Assembly: GCA_003443635.1 (NCBI GenBank)
Contig: CP031964.1
Span: forward strand, 1,644,321 to 1,708,320
From: Flavobacteriaceae bacterium
GTDB taxonomy: Bacteria; Bacteroidota; Bacteroidia; Flavobacteriales; Flavobacteriaceae
DNA length: 64,000 nucleotides
Reading direction: 5' to 3'
Part shown: in pieces, positions 9,612 through 18,798 of the stretch
How the letters are laid out: the number at the start of each line of letters is the position of its first letter
Position numbering within the stretch: the first letter of the stretch is position 1
Notes under the pieces: generated by a model
Told to the model about the DNA's origin: nothing
Databases searched by the model: none
What the model saw: the letters and a program-made list of their open reading frames with translations, nothing else
Made by a program: the position numbers and the translations under genes

Positions 9612-10457
9612 ATGATAATAATTAACGGAAATATAATAGAAAATAACAATGTAGCTTTATCTATAAATAATAGAGGGTTTACTTATGGAGATGCAGTTTT
9701 TGAAACTATAAAAGTTGTTCATAATAAAATTTTGTTTTGGGAAGATCATTATTTTAGATTAATGGCTTCAATGCGAATTTTAAGAATGGAAATTCCAATG
9801 AATTTTACTTTAGAGTTTATTGAAAATCAAATTAATAAGTTAATTAATATAAATGAATTATCTAAATCTTCAGTTCGTGTTAAATTAATAATAAATAGGA
9901 AAGAAGGTGGATTGTATACCCCTACAAATAATGATGTTGAATATGTGATTTTGACCAAGCAACTGGATGAAGATTTTTATACGTTAAACGATCAAAATTA
10001 TCAGATAGATTTATATAAAGATTTTTATGTTGCTCCTGGTTTATTATCAACTCTAAAAAGTAATAATCGACTCATAAATGTAGTAGGAGGGGTATATGCA
10101 AAAGAAAACAATTTAGATAATTGTTTGGTACTAAATACTTCAAAAAATGTTATAGAAGCCTTAAATGGAAATTTATTTTTAATAAAAGGAACTACAATTA
10201 AAACACCACCATTAGGAGATGGTTGTGTAAAAGGAGTTATGCGTAAACAAATTATCGAAATTTTGAATGCATTACCGGAGTATACAATAAAAGAAGTATC
10301 TATATCTCCTTTTGAGCTCCAAAAAGCAGATGAGTTATTTATAACTAATGTAATTACTGGAATTCAACCTGTTACAAACTACAGAAAAAAAACATTTACA
10401 TCTACATTTAGTGAAATGCTTATAGGGAAATTAAATACAAAAATTAGATTATCTTAA
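9612..10457 (+). CDS. Class IV (branched-chain/D-amino acid/ADC lyase type) PLP aminotransferase
   Basis: 281 residues from ATG 9612. A frame extending upstream to TTG 9585 would translate through the terminator hairpin and is rejected. The fold IV pattern is present: NGNII at the start, NNRGFTYGDAVFETI, the candidate PLP lysine K149 in LSTLKSNNRL, then EALNGNLFLI and TPPLGDGCVKGVMR near the C-terminus. Members include IlvE, D-amino acid transaminase and 4-amino-4-deoxychorismate lyase (PabC). The TPPLGDGCVKGVMR block is common to all three, so I do not choose between them. No ribosome site is visible before ATG because the terminator T-run sits there. Confidence 0.85.
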   Translation: MIIINGNIIENNNVALSINNRGFTYGDAVFETIKVVHNKILFWEDHYFRLMASMRILRMEIPMNFTLEFIENQINKLININELSKSSVRVKLIINRKEGGLYTPTNNDVEYVILTKQLDEDFYTLNDQNYQIDLYKDFYVAPGLLSTLKSNNRLINVVGGVYAKENNLDNCLVLNTSKNVIEALNGNLFLIKGTTIKTPPLGDGCVKGVMRKQIIEILNALPEYTIKEVSISPFELQKADELFITNVITGIQPVTNYRKKTFTSTFSEMLIGKLNTKIRLS

Positions 10458-11014
10458 TTATATGAAGGGTTTTCAGGAGCATTAGACCAAATACTGTAAT
10501 CACCTCCAAGTTCTATCATTTTTTCTTTCCAGAATGTGACACAACATTTTTCAATAATATTTTCTTGATAGATATTTTTTGATAAAATCCATGTATTTGA
10601 TACTAATTCGTTTGTAAGTTGATTATTTTCCCATCCTGAATACCCTAGGAAGAACCGAATATCTTTATCGTTTAAATTACCCTCATTAATTAACCTTGTT
10701 ACTGAGTTAAAATCACCTCCCCAATAAATGCCATTAGAAATTTCGATACTATTTGGAATTAATTCGGGAATTTTATGAATAAAATATAAATTATCCTGCT
10801 CTACAGGGCCTCCATTATAGATTTTAAAAGGTGCACTTATTTCTGGAATTAAATCACTTATTGTATATTCTAAAGGTTTATTTAAAATAAAACCTACAGA
10901 CCCTTCATCATTATGGTCAGCCAATAAAATGATTGAACGATTAAAAGACATATCACCTATAATAGAAGGTTCGGCAATTAATAAATGACCTTTTTCTAGA
11001 TTTATGTTAGTCAT
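10454..11014 (-). CDS. YqgE/AlgH family protein (UPF0301)
   Basis: 186 residues, close to the usual family length. The N-terminal block KGHLLIAEPSIIGDMSFNRS, followed by IILLADHNDEGSVGFILNKPL, is diagnostic. The later GGPVEQDNLYFIHK and FLGYSGWENNQL segments are also typical. The family is widespread and linked to transcriptional control of alginate genes in Pseudomonas, but its biochemical role here is unknown. It is convergent with the aminotransferase gene, overlapping it by 4 bases. Confidence 0.93.
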   Translation of the reverse strand: MTNINLEKGHLLIAEPSIIGDMSFNRSIILLADHNDEGSVGFILNKPLEYTISDLIPEISAPFKIYNGGPVEQDNLYFIHKIPELIPNSIEISNGIYWGGDFNSVTRLINEGNLNDKDIRFFLGYSGWENNQLTNELVSNTWILSKNIYQENIIEKCCVTFWKEKMIELGGDYSIWSNAPENPSYN

Positions 11015-11076
11015 TTTGGTTGAGTTTTATGCTTAAACATAATGCTTATTTATTAGATAACCAAGTTTTGATTATA

Positions 11077-11107
11077 AAAAAAGCCTGCCTAAGAGGCAAG
11101 CTTTTTT
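11077..11107 (-). terminator. Terminator after the HU gene
   Basis: A 14-bp inverted repeat with one mismatch (AAAAAAGCCTGCCT / AGGCAAGCTTTTTT), U-rich on both strands, between HU and YqgE genes. Confidence 0.85.
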
Positions 11108-11126
11108 TATATAATGTATCACAAAT

Positions 11127-11399
11127 TTAGTTTACAGCATCACTTAAATCTGATCCAGCTTTAAATTTTACAACATTTTTTGCTTTAATTTTGATAGTTG
11201 CTCCAGTTTGAGGGTTTCTTCCTTCTCTTGCAGCTCTTCTTGAAACTGACCAAGAACCAAATCCTACTAAAGATACTCTATTTCCTTTTTGTAAAGATCC
11301 TTCGATATCGATTAATAAGCTATCTAATGCTTTCTTAGCAGCTGCTTTAGTAATTCCAGCATTTTCTGCCATTCCATTGATTAAATCTGTTTTGTTCAT
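11127..11399 (-). CDS. HU-family DNA-binding protein
   Basis: A 90-residue nucleoid protein of standard HU length. It opens MNKTDLINGMAENAGITKAA, carries VSLVGFGSWSVSRRAARE before the beta arm, and has the conserved GRNPQTG loop of the DNA-binding arm. It binds and bends DNA as a dimer. A well-formed promoter and a terminator flank it, so it is a single-gene transcription unit. Confidence 0.97.
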   Translation of the reverse strand: MNKTDLINGMAENAGITKAAAKKALDSLLIDIEGSLQKGNRVSLVGFGSWSVSRRAAREGRNPQTGATIKIKAKNVVKFKAGSDLSDAVN

Positions 11400-11456
11400 A
11401 AATAAAAATTTAAATTGTTAATATATTTGGGCTAACGTATTTGTTAAAACCTTCTA

Positions 11457-11486
11457 CAAATTTATACGGAATATCCATTCACGCAA
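11457..11486 (-). promoter_or_regulatory. Promoter of the HU gene
   Basis: On the minus strand TTG (11484-11486), 19 bases, then TAAATTTG (11457-11464). This matches the Bacteroidota consensus, with a leader of about 50 nt before the HU start. Confidence 0.85.
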
Positions 11487-11590
11487 GTAATAGCAAGGGA
11501 AATGCTTGTTTTTGTTGATAACTTATGTTAAATGTTAATAAAGCCTTAAGTTTTTATTCATTTTTTAATAACATCAATAAACATAGGGGG

Positions 11591-12544
11591 TTAGAGCATT
11601 TTTGCTTCAGAATTAAAATTATACCCGTTTAAAAGAGATTTAATATCCATTTTTCGCTTACCAGGAAGTTTAATTTCTTTTAGTATTATAAAGCCTTGAT
11701 TTACTGAAACTTTTATTTCTTTTTTAGAAACAATAAGTTTGCCTATAGGAAATGTATGTGTTTCTTTAACTTTTTCAACAGCATAAACTTTTACGTTTAA
11801 TAAATCTTCGTTGTTTTTGAGTAAACACCAAGCGGTAGGGTAAGGATTAAGACCTCGTACTTTATTATAAATATTATCTAAACTATCTTCTTGCCAGTCT
11901 ATTTTACAATTGTCTTTATTGAGTTTATATGCGGTCTTAATTCCTGTGCTTTCTACCTGAGGTGTTGTATTTACAGTACCATTTTTAATTAGAGAAACAG
12001 TTTTTAATACTAAACTATTGCCCATATGCATTAATTTATCATGAAGCTCTCCAACAGTTTCATCTGTTTCTATATTAACTTCTTCTTGTAGAATCATTTC
12101 ACCAGTGTCAATTTTCTCATCTATAAAAAAAGTAGAAACCCCTGTTTTAGTTTCACCATTAATAATAGCCCAATTAATAGGAGCAGCTCCTCTATAGTTT
12201 GGTAATAACGAAGCATGAAGGTTAAACGTACCATATTCAGGCATTTGCCATACTATTTTAGGAAGCATTCTAAAGGCAACTACAATTTGTAGATTAGCAT
12301 TTAATGCTGTTAATTCTGAAATGAAATCATCATCTTTTAAATTTGTAGGTTGTAAAATATTTAATTCTTTAGATTTAGCATATACTTTAACAGCGGATTC
12401 ATTTAACTGTCTACCTCTACCCGCAGGCTTGTCAGGAGCAGTGATAACCCCTACAATGTTATAGTTATTTTCAATTAATCCATTTAAAATGGTTACTGCA
12501 AAATCTGGAGTACCCATAAATACAATTCTTAAATCTTTACTCAT
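11591..12544 (-). CDS. fmt: Methionyl-tRNA formyltransferase
   Basis: 317 residues, the usual length. It transfers the formyl group from 10-formyltetrahydrofolate to initiator Met-tRNA. FMGTPDFA marks the N-terminal Rossmann-like domain. The active site shows N108 and H110 in FNLHASLLPNYRGAAP and D146 in DEKIDTGEM, at the positions of the catalytic N/H/D of the E. coli enzyme. The C-terminal OB-like domain includes the NPYPTAWC segment. Its ATG overlaps the stop of recQ by 4 bases, so the two are translationally coupled. Confidence 0.97.
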   Translation of the reverse strand: MSKDLRIVFMGTPDFAVTILNGLIENNYNIVGVITAPDKPAGRGRQLNESAVKVYAKSKELNILQPTNLKDDDFISELTALNANLQIVVAFRMLPKIVWQMPEYGTFNLHASLLPNYRGAAPINWAIINGETKTGVSTFFIDEKIDTGEMILQEEVNIETDETVGELHDKLMHMGNSLVLKTVSLIKNGTVNTTPQVESTGIKTAYKLNKDNCKIDWQEDSLDNIYNKVRGLNPYPTAWCLLKNNEDLLNVKVYAVEKVKETHTFPIGKLIVSKKEIKVSVNQGFIILKEIKLPGKRKMDIKSLLNGYNFNSEAKML

Positions 12545-14445
12545 CTTATTTTAATATAATAGGTGTTTGTATTAGTGATTTCTACAATACCTTGCTCTAA
12601 TAACTGTTTTAATAATTTATTAATGAGTTCGTCACTAATATCTAAAGTAGCATTTATTTCTCTTGAAGACATTGCTCTGTCTTTTAATAACATAATAATT
12701 GCACCCCAGCTTTCTGTTTCATTTTTGCTAGTATAGTTTTTTTTTCTGGTAATACAAACAGAGCAAATACCACAATTTTTAATATCTTTTTCCCCAAAAT
12801 AGGAGAGAAGCTGAATGCTTTTGCAAATATTATCATTATAGATGTAGTTTAATACAGAATTTATTTGATTTTTTTTATGTGTATTTTGCTGCTCTACAAT
12901 TTTTGAAACTCTATTAATAGTCTTATCATCTTCTCTAGGTTGAAGAAACATAATTTCGACATCTGTTTTTAATAGTTTTAAAGAGATGATTTCATCACTT
13001 TGCAATTTTTCTAATGTTTTGATAATAACACTTTCATCAACACCTACTTTATTAGAAATTAATTGAGTATCTATTTTTATTTCTTGATCAAAAATACCGC
13101 CATAAGTTCTCAAGACAGTTTTTATAATAGTATTGGTTTCTTTGTGTGTTTCAATATAATTAAACAAACCAGTATTAGATACTAAAACCTTAACAGTTGT
13201 ACGATTATAAAATTGAGGTGTTAAACTCACAATACTTGTTCTATCTAAAGTTTGTATGGCATTGTAAGTGATTAATTTGTTAAACTTATAAGTATTGCAG
13301 AAATCATTAAATTTAAATTGATGTGATGTAAATTCACCTTCTCCATATGGAATTTGGAAATAGTTACATAGTTTTCGATATACCTTTTTTATAAATTCTA
13401 CCGATGCAATTACATTTAAAAATTGATTTTTTAAAAACGCTTCATCTCCTTTGTGTTTTAAAATAACTGCATAAGCTTTTTCACCATTTCTGCCAGCACG
13501 CCCAGCTTCTTGAAAATAACTTTCGATACTATCAGGGAAATTAATGTGGATTACAGTTTTTACATCTGGTTTATCTATACCCATGCCAAAAGCATTGGTA
13601 GCTACCATTACTTGTTTTTGATTGTTTATCCATTGCGAAAAATTAATCTCCTTTTCTTTATTACTTAATCCACCATGATAATAAGTACTTGTAAATCCAT
13701 TTACTGAAAGCTGATAACTGATTTCTAAAGCATTTTTTCTATTTCTAACATATATGATAGATGAACTTGGGTTTTTCTTTAAAATTTGCTCTATTTTGTA
13801 CTGTTTATCTTCAGCTTCAAATACCATATAAGCTAAATTTTTTCTTCTAAAAGATTGTTTAAAAATGCTTGGAGCTATAAAATCTAAAGATTTTATAATA
13901 TCATCAATTACTTTTGGGGTTGCAGAAGCTGTTAAAGCTATAACGTTAGTACTTGGCTGAAGTTTTCTAAGTATAGCTATGTTTTTGTAAGATGGCCTAA
14001 AATCGTTACCCCATTGTGAAATACAGTGCGCTTCGTCTACAGCAATAAGGTTTACGTTCATTTGCTTTATTCGTTCTTGTACAATATCGTTCTGTAAGCG
14101 CTCAGGAGAAAGATATAAAAACTTGTAATCTCCATAGATACAGTTATCTAATAAAACATTTATATCACTGTATTTAAATTCGCTTGTAAGTGCTATTGCT
14201 TTTATTCCTTTTGCTTTTAAAGTGCTTACCTGATCTTTCATTAAAGCTATTAATGGAGAGATCACAATACAAATCCCTTCTTTTGCCAATGCTGGTATCT
14301 GAAAACATAAAGATTTACCGCCTCCGGTTGGTAATAAAGCAAAGGTATCTTCACCGTTTATTACTGCATTAATAATGTCTTCTTGCTGCGGTTTAAAACT
14401 AGTATAATTCCAATAGCGTTCTAGTATTTGTATTGGATGTTGCAT
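12541..14445 (-). CDS. recQ: ATP-dependent DNA helicase RecQ
   Basis: 634 residues. Superfamily 2 3'-5' helicase: Walker A TGGGKS (40-45), DEAH (137-140), ALTASAT, and the QEAGRAGRNG motif VI. The RecQ-C region has a Cys cluster (ENC-type GICSVC) expected to bind zinc, followed by a winged-helix domain. The end is another small helix-turn-helix-like segment and not a recognisable HRDC domain. It unwinds DNA in recombination and repair. Middle gene of a three-gene minus-strand operon: its ATG overlaps the stop of the AAA gene by one base and its stop overlaps fmt. Confidence 0.96.
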   Translation of the reverse strand: MQHPIQILERYWNYTSFKPQQEDIINAVINGEDTFALLPTGGGKSLCFQIPALAKEGICIVISPLIALMKDQVSTLKAKGIKAIALTSEFKYSDINVLLDNCIYGDYKFLYLSPERLQNDIVQERIKQMNVNLIAVDEAHCISQWGNDFRPSYKNIAILRKLQPSTNVIALTASATPKVIDDIIKSLDFIAPSIFKQSFRRKNLAYMVFEAEDKQYKIEQILKKNPSSSIIYVRNRKNALEISYQLSVNGFTSTYYHGGLSNKEKEINFSQWINNQKQVMVATNAFGMGIDKPDVKTVIHINFPDSIESYFQEAGRAGRNGEKAYAVILKHKGDEAFLKNQFLNVIASVEFIKKVYRKLCNYFQIPYGEGEFTSHQFKFNDFCNTYKFNKLITYNAIQTLDRTSIVSLTPQFYNRTTVKVLVSNTGLFNYIETHKETNTIIKTVLRTYGGIFDQEIKIDTQLISNKVGVDESVIIKTLEKLQSDEIISLKLLKTDVEIMFLQPREDDKTINRVSKIVEQQNTHKKNQINSVLNYIYNDNICKSIQLLSYFGEKDIKNCGICSVCITRKKNYTSKNETESWGAIIMLLKDRAMSSREINATLDISDELINKLLKQLLEQGIVEITNTNTYYIKIR

Positions 14446-14987
14446 TAATTAATTTCTAAATAGTTTAAAATAAAACTAACACGATTAACAACACTATCAA
14501 AAGGAACATCTATTAATTTATATTCATAAGCTTTGTATGTATTTACCAAATGTGTATGAATCTCTTTAGCCTGCTCAAAATCTTCATAGCGTTCACTATC
14601 ATTTTCAAAAATAGCTTCCCAAGGATTTAAAATAAAGATAGTATCATATGTATTGTTTTTACAAGTGTTTGTGAAAAAATCAGGATACTTTTTTTTTGAA
14701 TAATTTAAATAAGCAATAATATCTGGGATTCCTCTGTCATAAAACATAATATTGTTAGAAATGGTTTCTGCTTTATTAAATTGTGCTTTTCTCCCTTTTA
14801 AAAGAAGTTTACTAAATAGTATAGGATTAGTTAAAAATAATTGATCAATACCTTTTTCTTTGGCATCTATAGTGATTTGACGTGAAATTTCTTCAAAGCA
14901 AGTATAATTTTGCTGCATTAATTCTCTAATAATAGATGTTTTACCTGATGCCGGCCCTCCAGTAATTACTATTCGTCTTGTATTCAA
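14445..14987 (-). CDS. AAA_28-type NTP-binding protein
   Basis: 180 residues with a Walker A GGPASGKT (10-17) at the very N-terminus, then RGIPDIIAYL and a C-terminal helical end. The pattern fits the AAA_28 family of small P-loop proteins, which resembles the kinase part of NadR and deoxynucleoside kinases. The substrate is not known. It is the first gene of the operon with recQ and fmt; stop and recQ start overlap as TAATG. Linkage with a repair helicase suggests a nucleotide-metabolism link, which is only inference. Confidence 0.85.
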   Translation of the reverse strand: MNTRRIVITGGPASGKTSIIRELMQQNYTCFEEISRQITIDAKEKGIDQLFLTNPILFSKLLLKGRKAQFNKAETISNNIMFYDRGIPDIIAYLNYSKKKYPDFFTNTCKNNTYDTIFILNPWEAIFENDSERYEDFEQAKEIHTHLVNTYKAYEYKLIDVPFDSVVNRVSFILNYLEIN

Positions 14988-15108
14988 TTTGGCAAGGTTT
15001 TAGCTGTAAAAATCGTAATTAAAAAGGGAAATAAAAAATGTACTGTACAAGAGGTATTATAAAATTAATATCTAGTTGTTTTAATACTCAGAAATAAGGC
15101 TTATACTG

Positions 15109-15116
15109 TATATTTG
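15109..15116 (+). promoter_or_regulatory. Promoter -7 box of the DUF493 gene
   Basis: TATATTTG fits TAnnTTTG, 21 bases before ATG 15138. It overlaps the upstream TTG that could otherwise be taken as a start, which argues for the ATG. Confidence 0.7.
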
Positions 15117-15137
15117 CATTTCATTAATTACAAGATT

Positions 15138-15431
15138 ATGACAGAGCAACCAGACTCAGAAGCATTTTATAAAAAACTAAAAGAACAATTAGCAGATACA
15201 ACATTATGGCCATCCGAATACTTATATAAATTTATTGTAGTATCAGATAAAAATAAGGTTAGAGAAATAGCAAAACTTTTTGATAATACAGGAGCAGTTA
15301 TTAGCACAAAAGAGTCTAAAAATGGTAAATATACTAGTGTCTCTATTAATGTAATAATGAAAAATCCAGATGCTGTAATCGCTAAATACGTAGAAGTTTC
15401 TGATAATATTGAAGGTGTGATTTCTTTATAA
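15138..15431 (+). CDS. DUF493 family protein
   Basis: 97 residues from ATG 15138 (MTEQPDSEAF). An in-frame TTG at 15114 lies inside the promoter box and is rejected. The protein has the small alpha-beta fold of DUF493/YbeD: LWPSEYLYKFIV, then TGAVISTKESKNGKYTSVSI with the conserved S-x-x-G-x-Y-x-S turn. The fold resembles regulatory ACT-like domains; the function in Bacteroidota is unknown. It is encoded alone between the AAA/recQ/fmt operon and the DUF4290 gene. Confidence 0.88.
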   Translation: MTEQPDSEAFYKKLKEQLADTTLWPSEYLYKFIVVSDKNKVREIAKLFDNTGAVISTKESKNGKYTSVSINVIMKNPDAVIAKYVEVSDNIEGVISL

Positions 15432-15556
15432 AAAATAGTGTTTTATTAAACTATTAGGCGATTAAAAAAGAATAAAAAGAACACCCTTTTCGTATATTTT
15501 TTGTAATTTGCAAATCTTAAATTTTTAAGCTTCAATAAAAATTCTACACATACATT

Positions 15557-16207
15557 TTGATAAATCAATTAGAGTACAATACAGAGCGTGAGCATTTAAT
15601 AATTCCAGAGTACGGAAGGCATATGCAAAAAATGATTAATTACGCTACTACTAGAGAAACTAAAGAAGAACGTAATAAACTTGCTAAATCTATTATAGCT
15701 ATAATGGGTAATTTGCAACCACATTTACGTGATGTTCCAGATTTCCAACATAAGCTTTGGGATCAGCTTTTTATTATGTCTGATTTTAAACTAGATTGTG
15801 ACTCACCTTTTGAAAAACCTATACGAGAAGTTTTAGAAGCACGTCCAGAACCATTAAGTTATCCGCAAAACTTTCCTAAATATCGTTTTTACGGAAATAA
15901 TATAAAAACGATGATAGATGTGGCAAATACGTGGGAAGATGGAGATATGAAAGATGCTTTAGTTTATACTATTGCTAATCATATGAAAAAATGTTTCTTA
16001 AATTGGAATAAAGATACTGTTGAAGATTATGTAATCTTTAATCATTTATACGAACTTTCTGGAAGTAAAATCAACTTAAAAGAAAGTACAGAAGATTTAA
16101 GTGATGCTACAAGCTTAATGAAATCCAAGCGTAAATTTGCTAATCACAGCAATACCAAAAAGAGTAAAAAAAATAACAATAATAACCGAAATCGTAAGCG
16201 TTATTAA
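15557..16207 (+). CDS. DUF4290 family protein
   Basis: 216 residues from a TTG start. The family begins with (L)EYNT...LIIPEYGR, which lies at residues 4-18 here; the first ATG (residue 23) would cut it, so TTG is preferred. The rest is helical. The tail is strongly basic (KSKRKFANHSNTKKSKKNNN then NNRNRKRY), as is usual for this Bacteroidota-specific family of unknown function, and suggests nucleic acid binding. It sits directly upstream of murA, an arrangement I recall as conserved in the phylum. Confidence 0.88.
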   Translation: MINQLEYNTEREHLIIPEYGRHMQKMINYATTRETKEERNKLAKSIIAIMGNLQPHLRDVPDFQHKLWDQLFIMSDFKLDCDSPFEKPIREVLEARPEPLSYPQNFPKYRFYGNNIKTMIDVANTWEDGDMKDALVYTIANHMKKCFLNWNKDTVEDYVIFNHLYELSGSKINLKESTEDLSDATSLMKSKRKFANHSNTKKSKKNNNNNRNRKRY

Positions 16208-16298
16208 ATCCTTGTTATTTTAAAGCAAACTTTATAATTTCATTACAATTTTAATATCTTATACAGCAAATATATAATCAAAAAACAGTGATCTATTA

Positions 16299-17606
16299 AT
16301 GAGAACATTTAAGATAGAAGGAGGTCATAGGCTTAAAGGAGAAATACAGCCTCAGGGTGCTAAAAATGAAGCATTACAGATATTATGTGCAGTATTATTA
16401 ACTCCAGAAAAAGTTACGATTAATAATATTCCTGATATCATCGATATTAATAAATTAATAGACCTTTTAGGGAAATTAGGTGTGAAAATTGAAAAGTTGG
16501 ATCACGGTTCTTATACTTTTCAAGCAGATAATATAAATTTAAAATATTTAGAATCCTCTGAATTTAAAGAAGATGGACGTGGTTTAAGAGGGTCAATAAT
16601 GATTGTAGGCCCTTTATTAGCGCGTTTTGGAAAAGGATATATCCCGAAGCCAGGAGGAGATAAAATTGGTAGGCGTAGATTAGATACACATTTTGAAGGG
16701 TTTATAAAATTAGGAGCTACTTTTAGATATAATCGAGAAGACTATTTTTATGGTGTAGAAGCAGATGAGTTAAAAGGCACTTATATGCTTCTAGATGAAG
16801 CTTCTGTTACAGGAACAGCTAATATTGTTATGGCAGCTGTTTTAGCTAAAGGAACAACCACAATATATAATGCAGCTTGCGAACCTTATTTACAACAATT
16901 GTGTAAGATGCTTAATAGAATGGGAGCTAAAATCTCTGGTGTTGGTTCTAATCTATTATCGATAGAAGGTGTTAATGATTTAAATGGTACTGAACATACA
17001 ATGCTTCCTGATATGATTGAAATAGGAAGTTGGATAGGTTTAGCCGCAATGACTAAGAGCGAGCTTACTATTAAAAATGTAAGCTGGGATAATTTAGGGC
17101 AAATCCCTGATGTATTTAGAAAATTAGGAATAACTATTGAGCGTAGGGGAGATGATATTTATATTCCTGAACATAATGATGGTTATGAAATACAAAATTA
17201 TATAGATGGTTCTATTTTAACTATTTCTGATGCACCTTGGCCTGGATTTACGCCAGATTTGTTAAGCATTATTTTAGTAGTTGCTACGCAAGCGAGAGGA
17301 AGTGTACTAATACATCAAAAAATGTTTGAAAGCCGTTTATTCTTCGTAGATAAATTGATTGATATGGGGACTAAAGTTATTTTATGTGACCCACATCGTG
17401 CATCAGTTATTGGTCACGATTTTAAATCTCAATTAAAAGCCACGACAATGACTTCTCCAGATATACGTGCAGGTGTCTCATTATTAATAGCAGCTTTATC
17501 TGCAAAAGGAACTTCTATAATTCATAATATAGAACAGATAGACAGAGGTTATGAGAGAATAGATGAGCGTTTAAGAGCAATTGGAGCTAAAATTGAACGA
17601 ATTTGA
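16299..17606 (+). CDS. murA: UDP-N-acetylglucosamine 1-carboxyvinyltransferase
   Basis: 435 residues. First committed step of peptidoglycan synthesis: transfer of enolpyruvate from PEP to UDP-GlcNAc, in the cytoplasm. It shows QPQGAKNEAL with the conserved Lys22 and Asn23, RGSIMIVGPLLARFGKG, the catalytic-loop PGGDKIGRR and the C-terminal RAGVSLLIAALSAKG. The residue equivalent to E. coli Cys115 is Asp121 (codon 16659-16661). Cys at this place is what fosfomycin alkylates, and Cys-to-Asp enzymes stay active but resist the drug, so intrinsic resistance is predicted. Single copy in this window. Confidence 0.97.
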   Translation: MRTFKIEGGHRLKGEIQPQGAKNEALQILCAVLLTPEKVTINNIPDIIDINKLIDLLGKLGVKIEKLDHGSYTFQADNINLKYLESSEFKEDGRGLRGSIMIVGPLLARFGKGYIPKPGGDKIGRRRLDTHFEGFIKLGATFRYNREDYFYGVEADELKGTYMLLDEASVTGTANIVMAAVLAKGTTTIYNAACEPYLQQLCKMLNRMGAKISGVGSNLLSIEGVNDLNGTEHTMLPDMIEIGSWIGLAAMTKSELTIKNVSWDNLGQIPDVFRKLGITIERRGDDIYIPEHNDGYEIQNYIDGSILTISDAPWPGFTPDLLSIILVVATQARGSVLIHQKMFESRLFFVDKLIDMGTKVILCDPHRASVIGHDFKSQLKATTMTSPDIRAGVSLLIAALSAKGTSIIHNIEQIDRGYERIDERLRAIGAKIERI

Positions 17607-17630
17607 GATACTCTAAATTTTAAAAACATA

Positions 17631-17669
17631 AAAAAAGAGGCTAAATGATAATATTCAGCCTCTTTTTTT
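17631..17669. terminator. Bidirectional terminator between murA and the RDD gene
   Basis: A 12-bp perfect inverted repeat AAAAAAGAGGCT / AGCCTCTTTTTT with a 14-base loop, serving two convergent genes. Confidence 0.9.
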
Positions 17670-17689
17670 GATACTTACTTTCGTTAATA

Positions 17690-18265
17690 TTACTTTCTGT
17701 ATACTGCAGTTTTAGCAATCATATCATGTATAGATTGCTTTTTCTCTCCTAATACAAAGAAACAGCCAATAAAAATTACTAAGCCTAATAAAAATCCAAG
17801 AGTGCCTATTAGGGCTATACCTGTAATACCTGCAATTAAAGCTAAAATTACATATACATATTTTAATAATGCTCTTGTCCATAAAGTTCCAGCAGAAGCT
17901 TTAGAACCATCTACATTTGCATTTTTAATTTTGAGAATCATTTTCCCTACAGATTGTCCAGTCGCGCCTTCAATTAAAAACATGATGATGGTCATTAAAA
18001 ATACACCAGCCATACTACCAATTATACCTGCAAAAATGGCAGCAAACCCTTCAATAGCTGCTGCTGCATCATCAAAACCTTCTGTTCCAGAAGGATCAGC
18101 TGCATCTGGGAAAAATATAGCTACTAATGTAGCTCCTAATACAGCTCCCATAATGGCTCCTACAATTATATTAATTACAAAATCTAATGCAGTAGCGCCT
18201 ATTCTTGGACCAAATCCGATTTGTTCTTGTTCGTTTTCAAGATTTGTAGTAATCTCTTCACTCAT
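17690..18265 (-). CDS. RDD family membrane protein
   Basis: 191 residues. GFGPRIGATALDFVINIIVG holds the Arg and Asp of the RDD signature in the first membrane segment. Three or four further hydrophobic segments follow, with ATGQSVGKMILKIKN and the acidic loop PDAADPSGTEGFDDAAAA between segments. RDD proteins are small inner-membrane proteins, some implicated in Na+/H+ antiport; the role here is unknown. A long plus-strand frame across it is a shadow of its low-complexity Ala/Gly coding. Confidence 0.88.
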   Translation of the reverse strand: MSEEITTNLENEQEQIGFGPRIGATALDFVINIIVGAIMGAVLGATLVAIFFPDAADPSGTEGFDDAAAAIEGFAAIFAGIIGSMAGVFLMTIIMFLIEGATGQSVGKMILKIKNANVDGSKASAGTLWTRALLKYVYVILALIAGITGIALIGTLGFLLGLVIFIGCFFVLGEKKQSIHDMIAKTAVYRK

Positions 18266-18394
18266 AATTTTTAAAGTTTTAGTTATTTAGTAGATAGCAA
18301 TATATCAAGATTTATATTACAAATCAAATTTATTAGATAACAAGAGTTTTAAAAAATAACAAAGATTAATCTTTTGAATTAATTCATGACAAAT

Positions 18395-18766
18395 TTATAT
18401 GTGTTGATCTATTAAAATAGTATTACCATCTGGATCCATTACTACCATGCTTGCTGGCCCTGAAGTAGTTTCATCGATTTCTTTTTTAATTTTAATATTA
18501 TTAGTTTTAAGATGCTTTTGAATATCTCTAACATCGTCATACGATTCCAGAGTATTTGTACTTTCATCCCAACCTGGATTGAAGGTTAAGATATTATCTT
18601 CAAACATTCCTTGAAAAAGCCCTACAAGTGCATTGCCGTTTTTCATAATAAGATAATTGTGTTCAATGTTTCCTGCAAAAACTTCAAATCCCAAAGTTTC
18701 ATAAAACGTTTTTGATATATTGATGTCTTTTACATTTAGACTTATGGAGAAAGCACCTAATTTCAT
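18395..18766 (-). CDS. VOC (glyoxalase/bleomycin-resistance fold) protein
   Basis: 123 residues, a single vicinal-oxygen-chelate module. It opens FSISLNVKDINISKTFYETL (N-terminal beta-alpha unit) and ends with MVVMDPDGNTILIDQH, the usual metal-site C-terminal strand. Members include glyoxalases and dioxygenases; the substrate cannot be told. It is 32 bases downstream of the M20 amidohydrolase gene in the same direction and may be co-transcribed. Confidence 0.88.
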   Translation of the reverse strand: MKLGAFSISLNVKDINISKTFYETLGFEVFAGNIEHNYLIMKNGNALVGLFQGMFEDNILTFNPGWDESTNTLESYDDVRDIQKHLKTNNIKIKKEIDETTSGPASMVVMDPDGNTILIDQHI

Positions 18767-18798
18767 AGTATTTTTGATTATATAACCTTTAATTCTAA

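Noticed and set aside
14190..14372. Leu-rich plus-strand frame
   Set aside because: Antisense of recQ coding sequence.
17802..18290. 162-residue plus-strand frame
   Set aside because: Antisense shadow of the RDD gene; its composition mirrors the Ala/Gly-rich protein on the other strand.
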